NCBI GenBank assembly: GCA_013694685.1
Contig: JACDBY010000002.1
Span: 1-7,998, forward strand
DNA: 7,998 bases
Reading direction: 5' to 3'
Source: Actinomycetota bacterium
GTDB lineage: Bacteria; Actinomycetota; Thermoleophilia; Gaiellales; Gaiellaceae
Part shown: in pieces, positions 1 through 5,092 of the stretch
Position numbering within the stretch: the stretch's first letter is position 1
How the letters are laid out: each line of letters starts with the position of its first letter
Position numbers and translations under genes: made by a program
Notes under the pieces: model-generated
The model's input: only the letters and a program-made list of their open reading frames with translations
Database searches by the model: none
Told to the model about the DNA's origin: nothing

Positions 1-988
1 GGTGCTGCGTCACCGGAGCGGTGCAGAAGTATGCGACACGCTCTCCTTCGAGCGGCTCGAGCGGCCGCGGTCGCAGGACGCTGCGGATCACCGTGGTGCC
101 GGGCCGGACATGCGGCCGCAGCGCGGCGACGAGCGCATCGTGCGGCGCGTCGTCCTCGGCCATCGTGACGAGCACGAGGTCGGCGATCCGCGCCCGATAG
201 GTATTCAGGTAGCCCGACGTGACCTCGACGGGCTGCGCGGCCGAGACGACGAGCAGCCGCGCACCGGCGTCCACCGGCGGTTGCGCTGCGCCGCTCCCGT
301 CGAGCACGAGGAGCTCGGGCTCGAGCGTCCGCGCCAGCGTCACTCCCTCGATGACGTTCGAGCTGGCGACCGCGCCTGCGAGGCCACCACCGCAACGCCG
401 GCAGCCGACGGTCGGGACGCCCGCGACGAGCGCGGTCTCGAGGTGATCGGAGGCCGCGTGACGACCGTCCCGCGAGAGCGCGAGGAGACTCTCGACCGTC
501 GGCGGCACCACCACCGCCTCGGGCTCGGCGGGCCCGCCACGCCCCATCGCCACGACGACGACGCGTCGCCCGGTCGCGAGGTGGCGCGCGACGTGGCCCG
601 TGACGGCGGTCTTGCCGACCCGCTTCCCGGTTCCGATCACGGCCAGCGTCGGCAGGTCGACGGGTGTCGTCAGGGGCGGCTCGAAGCTGAAGTCTGGCCC
701 CTCGTAGGGAAGCCCGAGTGCGAGCACGCGGCCGGCGAGCACGAAGCGCTCCCGTGGGCCCATGACCGGCTCGTCGGACAGGTCGAGGACGGCGTCCGGC
801 TGGTGCCGCTCGATCGCCTCCTCCACCGTGGGCTCGAGCGCGACGCCGTATCCCGCGCCGTCGTCGCGCAGCTTCTCCGTACCACCGACGAGCACCGCGG
901 CGACGACCACGTCATCCAGCTCGGCGAGGGCGTCCCGCACGACCGGCGGGTAGTGCTCGCCGTCGATGATCGCGACCACGCGTCTCAC
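1..988 (-). CDS. cpgS: Cyclic 2,3-diphosphoglycerate synthetase (C-terminus cut by window edge)
   Basis: The first 329 codons are visible; the frame stays open to the left edge. It starts at GTG 988, overlapping the phosphoesterase stop as GTGA. Seen: an N-terminal Rossmann-like stretch opening with IIDGEHYPPVVRDAL (residues 7-21) and VGGTEKLR (33-40); a Walker A P-loop GTGKRVGKT at 119-127 after the strand LAVI; a VVVVAMGRGGPAEPE block around 143-156; a CxxC at 196-199; and VLDGSGAAQPPV (228-239). These match my memory of the methanogen enzyme that uses ATP to close 2,3-bisphosphoglycerate into its cyclic anhydride, a phosphate store and thermoprotectant. The family is roughly 450-460 residues long, so about a quarter is missing. 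The protein should be cytosolic, with no signal peptide or membrane segment. A second GTG at codon 4 is possible, but codon 1 has the better-placed upstream SD-like sequence. Another P-loop ligase or GTPase of the same superfamily is the main alternative. No ATG-started reading of this frame exists, so automated callers could miss it. Confidence 0.78.
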   Translation of the reverse strand, partial: MRRVVAIIDGEHYPPVVRDALAELDDVVVAAVLVGGTEKLRDDGAGYGVALEPTVEEAIERHQPDAVLDLSDEPVMGPRERFVLAGRVLALGLPYEGPDFSFEPPLTTPVDLPTLAVIGTGKRVGKTAVTGHVARHLATGRRVVVVAMGRGGPAEPEAVVVPPTVESLLALSRDGRHAASDHLETALVAGVPTVGCRRCGGGLAGAVASSNVIEGVTLARTLEPELLVLDGSGAAQPPVDAGARLLVVSAAQPVEVTSGYLNTYRARIADLVLVTMAEDDAPHDALVAALRPHVRPGTTVIRSVLRPRPLEPLEGERVAYFCTAPVTQH

Positions 989-1788
989 CCGCGCGTCGTC
1001 ACCTCCCGCTCGATGCGGGCCGTGTACTTCTCGTACTCGAACGTCTCGTACGAGAACTGGATGATCCGCTCCTCGCCGTGGAACGGATGGCGACGCGAGA
1101 TCGAGACGTGATCGCCGTTGATCTCGACGACGTTGTAGCAGGGTCTCGTGTTTCCCCGGAGGCGGAGCGAGGACACGGTTCCGGTGTTGACGACGAAGAG
1201 GTTCTCGAGGCGCCAGGCGTAGGGCACGTGCTTGTGACCGGAGAGGACGAGCTGCACGCCTGACCGCAGGAGGCACTCGATCGCGTCGCCCGCGTCGTAG
1301 ACGACGTTGCGCTCGCGCCCCGTGCCTGGAACGGGCAGCAGGTGGTGGTGAAGGACGAAGATGCGGAGCTCGGCCGGCTCCTTGAACTGCTCCTCGATCC
1401 ACGGATAGCGACCCCGGCCGATCTGTCCGTGGTCGAGGTCGGGCTCGGTCGAGTCGACCGCGACGACGGTGACGCCGTCCTTCCGGAGCACGGAGCTCCG
1501 GTCGCCGAAGAGGTCTTCGAAGTGGACGTAGCCGACGTTGCGCGCATCGTGGTTCCCGGGCACGACGACGAACGAGTCGCAGTCGATCAGGTCGAGGTAC
1601 TGCCGTGCCAGCTGGTACTCATGCTTGAAGCCGAAGGTCGTCAGGTCGCCCGAGCAGACGACGATGTCCGGGTGCAGCTCGTTGATCTCGGAGATCGCCC
1701 GCTCGAGCAGAGTCGCCTCGAAGTACGGCCCGCCGCAGTGGAGGTCGGAGAGGTGCGCGATGCGGAACGGGCGTTCGCTGGACGGCAT
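985..1788 (-). CDS. Calcineurin-like metallophosphoesterase (class III cyclic-nucleotide PDE type)
   Basis: This 267-residue protein has the full set of dimetal phosphoesterase motifs in order: SDLH with D15 and H17, SGDL with D48, PGNHD at 77-81 (N79, H80), a VLHHH block with histidines 147-149, and GHKH at 184-187. The order and length fit the CpdA-like family of cytosolic phosphodiesterases and phosphatases, which hydrolyse phosphate mono- or diesters using Mn/Fe. No signal peptide or membrane segment is seen. It starts at ATG 1788 with no recognisable ribosome-binding site. A TAGACT hexamer ends 7 nt before the ATG, which would fit a leaderless mRNA. The stop codon overlaps the GTG of the cyclic diphosphoglycerate synthetase, so the two are likely co-translated. 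The sequence does not give the substrate. cAMP is the usual default guess, but the partner gene suggests a diphosphoglycerate-type ester or anhydride. The family call is firm; the substrate is open. Confidence 0.93.
   Translation of the reverse strand: MPSSERPFRIAHLSDLHCGGPYFEATLLERAISEINELHPDIVVCSGDLTTFGFKHEYQLARQYLDLIDCDSFVVVPGNHDARNVGYVHFEDLFGDRSSVLRKDGVTVVAVDSTEPDLDHGQIGRGRYPWIEEQFKEPAELRIFVLHHHLLPVPGTGRERNVVYDAGDAIECLLRSGVQLVLSGHKHVPYAWRLENLFVVNTGTVSSLRLRGNTRPCYNVVEINGDHVSISRRHPFHGEERIIQFSYETFEYEKYTARIEREVTTRG
999..1007 (-). promoter_or_regulatory. Candidate Shine-Dalgarno for cpgS inside the phosphoesterase 3' end
   Basis: On the minus strand this reads GGGAGGTGA, a strong match to the anti-SD core. 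It lies within the last codons of the phosphoesterase and ends 10 nt before the GTG at 988. From the GGAGG core the distance is 13 nt, longer than ideal. Together with the GTGA overlap it suggests that translation of the two genes is coupled. It also supports GTG 988 over the internal GTG at codon 4. The same bases encode Glu-Val-Thr, so chance cannot be excluded. Confidence 0.4.
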
Positions 1789-1795
1789 CGTCGCA

Positions 1796-1801
1796 AGTCT
1801 A
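1796..1801 (-). promoter_or_regulatory. Candidate -10 element of the phosphoesterase/cpgS operon (leaderless type)
   Basis: The minus strand reads TAGACT, which fits the actinobacterial TAnnnT -10 pattern. Exactly 7 nt separate it from the ATG at 1788. Transcription would therefore begin at or next to the start codon, giving a leaderless mRNA, in keeping with the lack of a Shine-Dalgarno sequence there. No convincing -35 hexamer is visible at 16-18 nt upstream. Its mirror partner for the opposite gene lies at 1833-1838. Confidence 0.4.
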
Positions 1802-1832
1802 CGGCCGCCAGGAGGTCGTCCGGGCCGCTCGC

Positions 1833-1838
1833 TACCCT
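1833..1838 (+). promoter_or_regulatory. Candidate -10 element of the nuclease-like/hpt operon (leaderless type)
   Basis: The plus strand reads TACCCT, a TAnnnT hexamer that ends 7 nt before the GTG at 1846. This is the same spacing as the opposing hexamer. The spacing supports GTG 1846 as the start and suggests a leaderless transcript. No good -35 is seen, since the spacer is almost entirely G and C. The hexamer itself is a weak match, so the main support is the symmetry with the divergent gene. Confidence 0.35.
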
Positions 1839-1845
1839 CGGGACG

Positions 1846-2223
1846 GTGCGCGATTCGCCCACGGAAAGCGCTGCGTTCCAGGCATATCGCGGCTCCCAGC
1901 CGCCGCGCTTCGTCAACGCCGCAGAGCGTGAGTGCGCGCAGATCCTCGACTGGTACGGGATCCCGTGGGAGTACGAGCCGCGCAGCTTCGTGCTCGAGCG
2001 CGACGCCGAGGGTCGCGTCACGCGAGCGTTCACGCCCGACTTCTTCCTGCCCGAGCAGAACCTCTACATCGAGGTCACGATGATGAAGCAGTCGCTCGTG
2101 ACCCGGAAAAACCGCAAGCTGCGCGAGGTGCGCGAGCTCTACCCGGAGGTGCGGGTCAAGCTCTTCTACCGGCGCGACATCGAGCGGCTCGCCCAGCGCT
2201 ATCGGTTGCGCATCGCCTCGTGA
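1846..2223 (+). CDS. Small PD-(D/E)XK nuclease-like protein paired with hpt
   Basis: This is a 125-residue soluble protein. GTG 1846 is chosen because it follows the candidate -10 by 7 nt and because the conserved-looking part begins shortly after it (RFVNAAERE, 21-29). The frame runs open further upstream, but only as antisense to the phosphoesterase. The core resembles a PD-(D/E)XK or T7 endonuclease I-type fold: an N-terminal helix with acidic residues (E27, E29), YEPRSF (43-48), FTPDFFLP with D65 (62-69), then IEVT with E76 (75-78). The usual catalytic lysine two residues after that Glu is Thr78 here; K81 is nearby. A basic stretch follows (VTRKNRKLR, 85-93), then a final strand VKLFYRRD (104-111). 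I recall similar proteins beside, or fused to, hypoxanthine phosphoribosyltransferases in Actinobacteria and Chloroflexi, but know of no assigned function. Its stop overlaps the hpt GTG. Activity as a nuclease is unproven. Confidence 0.72.
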   Translation: MRDSPTESAAFQAYRGSQPPRFVNAAERECAQILDWYGIPWEYEPRSFVLERDAEGRVTRAFTPDFFLPEQNLYIEVTMMKQSLVTRKNRKLREVRELYPEVRVKLFYRRDIERLAQRYRLRIAS

Positions 2224-2810
2224 GTGTCCAGACCACCGCGGAGCGCCTCCGCGCCGCCGGTGAGCCGATCGGCGAGGTGTATCTCGATCGTCACGAGATC
2301 GCCGCGCGGGTCGCCGAGCTCGGACGAGACCTCGGTGAGCGGTACGCGGGGCGCCTGCCGCTCCTCGTGGCGCCGCTCAAGTCGAGCGCCGTCTTCCTCG
2401 CCGATCTCTCGCGAGCGCTCGGCGTCGATCACGAGCTCGACGTGATCGAGCTGGCTCCGTACGGGAGTGGGCGCACCGGGGGCGGTGTTCGCCTCCTCAA
2501 GGACCTCGACCGGCCCCTCGCGAGGCGTGACGTCATCGTGGTCGAGGATGTCGTCGACACGGGCCTGACCCTCGCGTTCCTCACCCGCGTCTTCGCAGAG
2601 CGCGATCCCGCGAGTCTCGCCGCGGTGACGTTGCTCGACCGGCCGTACCGGCGGCTCGTCGACGACATCCCGCTGACCGACATCGGCTTCACGGTCCCGG
2701 ACGAGCTCTTTGCCGGGTACGGACTCGGTCTGGCCGAGCGGTGGCGCGCGTTGCCCGATCTGCATGTCGTCGCTGTGGATCGGCTCCCGCGCGCGATCGA
2801 CGCTGCCTGA
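2220..2810 (+). CDS. hpt: Hypoxanthine(-guanine) phosphoribosyltransferase
   Basis: This 196-residue cytosolic enzyme of purine salvage joins hypoxanthine or guanine to PRPP, giving IMP or GMP and pyrophosphate. Seen: the PRPP-binding signature VVEDVVDTGLT at 107-117, with the acidic pair E109/D110 and the presumed catalytic D113; the flexible-loop region APYGSGRTGGGVRLLKDLD (79-97); and the C-terminal base-binding segment DRPYRR (140-145) through IGFTVPDELFAGYGLG (155-170). Length and order match bacterial HPRTs (about 180-200 residues). The PPi-loop lysine is kept as PLKSSAVF (52-59), whereas the common form is VLKGAF, so the neighbouring Gly is replaced by Ser. The start is GTG 2220, which overlaps the previous stop (GTGA), with no separate SD. 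It is therefore probably translated by coupling with the nuclease-like gene. The stop is TGA at 2808-2810, one base from the stop of the opposing gene. Confidence 0.93.
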   Translation: MSVQTTAERLRAAGEPIGEVYLDRHEIAARVAELGRDLGERYAGRLPLLVAPLKSSAVFLADLSRALGVDHELDVIELAPYGSGRTGGGVRLLKDLDRPLARRDVIVVEDVVDTGLTLAFLTRVFAERDPASLAAVTLLDRPYRRLVDDIPLTDIGFTVPDELFAGYGLGLAERWRALPDLHVVAVDRLPRAIDAA

Positions 2811-2811
2811 A

Positions 2812-5046
2812 CTACCCGGCGGCCCGCCGGAAGGTCACGACGGAGGGGGGAACCGCGCGAGCGAGCGCCGCCTCGCGCTCGAGCAACGCGGCGAAGGCGT
2901 CGTGGGGCAGCGGTCGGCTGAAATGGAACCCTTGGGCGTACACGCAGCCGAGCTCGAGCAGCGCCGCCACCTGCGCGGGTTCGTCGACGCCCTCGGCGAT
3001 CGTCGCCATCCCGAGGTTCTCAGCGAGCTGGAGGATCGCCCTCGTCATCGAGGATTCGTCCGCGCTGCGCCCGAGCGCGGAGACGAACGACCGGTGCACC
3101 TTGAGGATCTCGATCGGGTAGCGCTGCAGGTAGCTGAGCGAGGAGTACCCCGTCCCGAAGTCGTCGATCGCGAGGCTCACTCCCAGGTCGTTGAGCTCGC
3201 GCAGGCGCTTCACCGCGTTGTCGGGATCCTCGACGAGACAGCTCTCCGTGAGCTCGAGCACGAGTTGCTTCGGTTCGAGGTCGTGCTGGGCGACGACCGT
3301 CGCGACGTCGTCGACGAAAGAACCGTCTTGCAGTTGTCGCGCGGAGACGTTGACGCTGAACGTGAGCGGGCCAAGCTCCGGGAAACGGCGTGTCCATTCG
3401 ACCGCTCGACCACACGCTTCGTGCAGCACCCACCGTCCGATCGGGACGATCAGCCCCATCTCCTCGGCGAGCGGGATGAAGTCGAGCGGGGGGATGAGCC
3501 CGCGCTCCGGATGCTCCCAGCGGACGAGCGCCTCGGCGCCGACGACCCTGCCACCGTCGAGCAGGACGTACGGCTGGTAGTGAACGCGGAGCTCGTCGCG
3601 GTCGAGCGCGCGACGCAGGTCGCCCTTGAGCTCCATCCGCGTCACGACCGCGTGGCGCATCTGCGGCTGGAAGAGCTCGAACTCGCCCTTCCCGCGCGCC
3701 TTGGCCGCGTACATCGCGACGTCGGCATCGCGCATCATCTCCTCCGGCCGGACCTCGGCATGCCGGCCGACTGCGATCCCGATGCTCGCGCGGACGACGA
3801 CCTCCATCGCCTCGATCTCGAACGGCTTCTCGAGCCGCTCGCCGATCCTCCGGGCGACTCGCGTGACCTCGTTGAGATCCTCGATCCCTTCGAGCAGGAC
3901 GGAGAATTCGTCTCCTGCGAGGCGGGCGAGCGTGTCCCCCGGCCTCACGCATGACGCGAGACGCGTCGCCACCTCGACGAGGAGCTGATCGCCCGCTGCG
4001 TGCCCGAGGCTGTCGTTCACCGTCTTGAAGTCGTCGAGATCGAGCAGCAACACGGCGACGGACGGAGCTGCGGGGGCGGGTCGGCGCGCGAGCGCCTGAG
4101 CCACTCGATCGGTGAAGAGGACGCGATTCGGGAGGTTCGTGAGCGCGTCGTGGAACGCCTGGTGCGTCACTGCCGCGAGCTCTTTCCGTTCCGTGATGTC
4201 GCGGAGGAATGCGTTGATCCTCTGCACGCCCTGGCTCGCGCTCTCCCAGATGCTGAGCTCCACCGGGAACTCGACACCGTCGCGGGTGACGGCGCTCAGC
4301 TCGAGCGTGCGGCCCAGCGCAGGACCGTGACCCGTGCGGAGAAACGTCTCGAATCCCCGCAGGTGCGACGGGCGGTAGCGCTCGGGAACGATCGTGTCCG
4401 CGACCGGCAACCCGATCGCCTCGTCCCGGCGCCAGCCGAACGTCTCCTCGGCCATGCGGTTCCACTCGACGATGAGTCCGTTCGCGTCCATGCTCACGAA
4501 GGCGTCGCTCGCGGTCTCGACGACCGTGCGGAAGCGGTCCTCGCTCGCCTTCAGCTCCTCCTCCACGGCGCGTCGCTCGGTGATGTCGTTGAGGACGCCG
4601 CTCCAGACGAGCGTCCCGTCGTCGGCGGCGACGATCGTCGCGGCGTCGCGGATCCAGCGGCAGTCACCGGAGCGCGTGAGGAGCCGATACTCGGACTCGT
4701 GGAGCTCACCGGTCGTGTGCGACGCGAGCTCCTCTTTCTCCGCGACGACGGCGTCACGATCGCCGGGATGGAGTTGCCGGATCCAGAGGTCGGGCTCCGC
4801 CGTCCACTCCGACGCGGTGAAGCCGAGCATCTCCTCGATGCGCGGGCTGACGTACCGCCACCGGCCACGCGGGCCGAGCTCCGAGATGTAGATGATCCCG
4901 GGAGCGCCTGCCACGATCGTCTCGAGGCGCTCCTCGGTGCGACGGAGCCGACCGGCGAAGGCGTCGTCGCGCCCGAGGCGGCGCAGCGCGCGCCGGCGGA
5001 GCGCGGCCAGCGCCCGTCCCGGCGTCCTCGACGTCGCGGTACCCAC
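2812..5046 (-). CDS. PAS-PAS-GGDEF-EAL cyclic-di-GMP synthase/phosphodiesterase
   Basis: This 744-residue soluble signalling enzyme has no membrane segment or signal peptide. Domains in order: a basic N-terminal helix (10-40); PAS/PAC 1 (about 36-160, ending LNDITERR); PAS/PAC 2 (about 168-290, ending LRDITERKE); GGDEF (about 292-460) with metal-binding D336 in LLLDLDDFK, the half-site NDSLGH and signature AGDEF (377-381); and EAL (about 475-725). The inhibitory I-site RPGD (368-371) lies at the canonical five-residue spacing before the signature. The EAL catalytic set looks complete: E505 of EAL, N566, E598, D628/D629 in the DDFGTGYSSL loop, K649, E685 and Q705. It should be a competent phosphodiesterase and probably a cyclase, since Ala at the first Gly of GGDEF is often tolerated. 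It starts at GTG 5046 after a short AAG; an ATG at 5057 is out of frame. The 46-nt gap from the M23 gene and a promoter-like sequence suggest separate expression. The PAS ligand cannot be read. Confidence 0.95.
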   Translation of the reverse strand: MGTATSRTPGRALAALRRRALRRLGRDDAFAGRLRRTEERLETIVAGAPGIIYISELGPRGRWRYVSPRIEEMLGFTASEWTAEPDLWIRQLHPGDRDAVVAEKEELASHTTGELHESEYRLLTRSGDCRWIRDAATIVAADDGTLVWSGVLNDITERRAVEEELKASEDRFRTVVETASDAFVSMDANGLIVEWNRMAEETFGWRRDEAIGLPVADTIVPERYRPSHLRGFETFLRTGHGPALGRTLELSAVTRDGVEFPVELSIWESASQGVQRINAFLRDITERKELAAVTHQAFHDALTNLPNRVLFTDRVAQALARRPAPAAPSVAVLLLDLDDFKTVNDSLGHAAGDQLLVEVATRLASCVRPGDTLARLAGDEFSVLLEGIEDLNEVTRVARRIGERLEKPFEIEAMEVVVRASIGIAVGRHAEVRPEEMMRDADVAMYAAKARGKGEFELFQPQMRHAVVTRMELKGDLRRALDRDELRVHYQPYVLLDGGRVVGAEALVRWEHPERGLIPPLDFIPLAEEMGLIVPIGRWVLHEACGRAVEWTRRFPELGPLTFSVNVSARQLQDGSFVDDVATVVAQHDLEPKQLVLELTESCLVEDPDNAVKRLRELNDLGVSLAIDDFGTGYSSLSYLQRYPIEILKVHRSFVSALGRSADESSMTRAILQLAENLGMATIAEGVDEPAQVAALLELGCVYAQGFHFSRPLPHDAFAALLEREAALARAVPPSVVTFRRAAG
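2816..2830. repeat. 15-nt perfect palindrome just past the two convergent stop codons
   Basis: CCGGCGG and CCGCCGG flank a single C, giving a perfect GC-only inverted repeat. It begins 5 nt after the hpt stop and lies inside the final codons of the GGDEF-EAL gene (Arg-Ala-Ala-Gly). Folded with a minimal loop it could form a 5-bp hairpin in the hpt transcript. No T-run follows, so it is not a standard intrinsic terminator. It may be chance in such GC-rich DNA. Confidence 0.25.
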
Positions 5047-5055
5047 CTTGTGAGC

Positions 5056-5081
5056 ATCGGAACTCGGTCGGGAAGCCTTTA
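5056..5081 (-). promoter_or_regulatory. Candidate FliA/WhiG-type promoter before the GGDEF-EAL gene
   Basis: On the minus strand TAAA (5081-5078) is followed after 17 nt by CCGAT (5060-5056). The FliA/WhiG-family consensus is TAAA, about 15-16 nt, then GCCGATAA. Here the leading G and the last two A bases are not matched, and the spacer is about 1 nt long. The -10-like block CCGATGCT ends 6 nt before the GTG at 5046, so the transcript would be nearly leaderless. Such sigma factors commonly drive motility and c-di-GMP genes, which fits the downstream product. Evidence is moderate at best. Confidence 0.35.
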
Positions 5082-5092
5082 ACCGCGGCGCG

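Noticed and set aside
2..1111. Long plus-strand open frame (369 codons) over the cpgS region
   Set aside because: It is an Arg/Asp/His-rich antisense shadow with no family resemblance. The minus strand here reads as a recognisable P-loop enzyme.
1342..1845. Upstream extension of the nuclease-like frame to an ATG at 1342
   Set aside because: This part is antisense to the phosphoesterase and low in complexity. The conserved-looking protein starts after GTG 1846.
1932..2219. Upstream extension of the hpt frame to an ATG at 1932
   Set aside because: It overlaps the nuclease-like gene in another frame, has shadow-like Arg/Ala composition, and HPRT proteins do not carry it.
2710..3954. Plus-strand frame of 414 codons opposite the GGDEF-EAL gene
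   Set aside because: Antisense shadow caused by GC-rich third positions; the minus-strand product has complete GGDEF and EAL motifs.
3020..4465. Minus-strand frame of 481 codons within the GGDEF-EAL gene
   Set aside because: Same strand but the wrong frame; Arg/Ala/Pro-rich nonsense compared with the clear domain protein in the other frame.
4551..5057. ATG at 5057 as start of a separate 168-codon gene
   Set aside because: It is out of frame with the PAS domain and its product is Arg/Ser-rich without motifs. GTG 5046 opens the real frame.
4000..5082. Plus-strand frame of 360 codons opposite the PAS and GGDEF domains
   Set aside because: Shadow frame: high Arg, Glu and Asp, no motifs.
5047..5092. 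Possible c-di-GMP riboswitch in the gap before the GGDEF-EAL gene
   Set aside because: The gap is only 46 nt and lacks the paired-stem layout and size of known c-di-GMP riboswitch classes; a promoter is the simpler reading.
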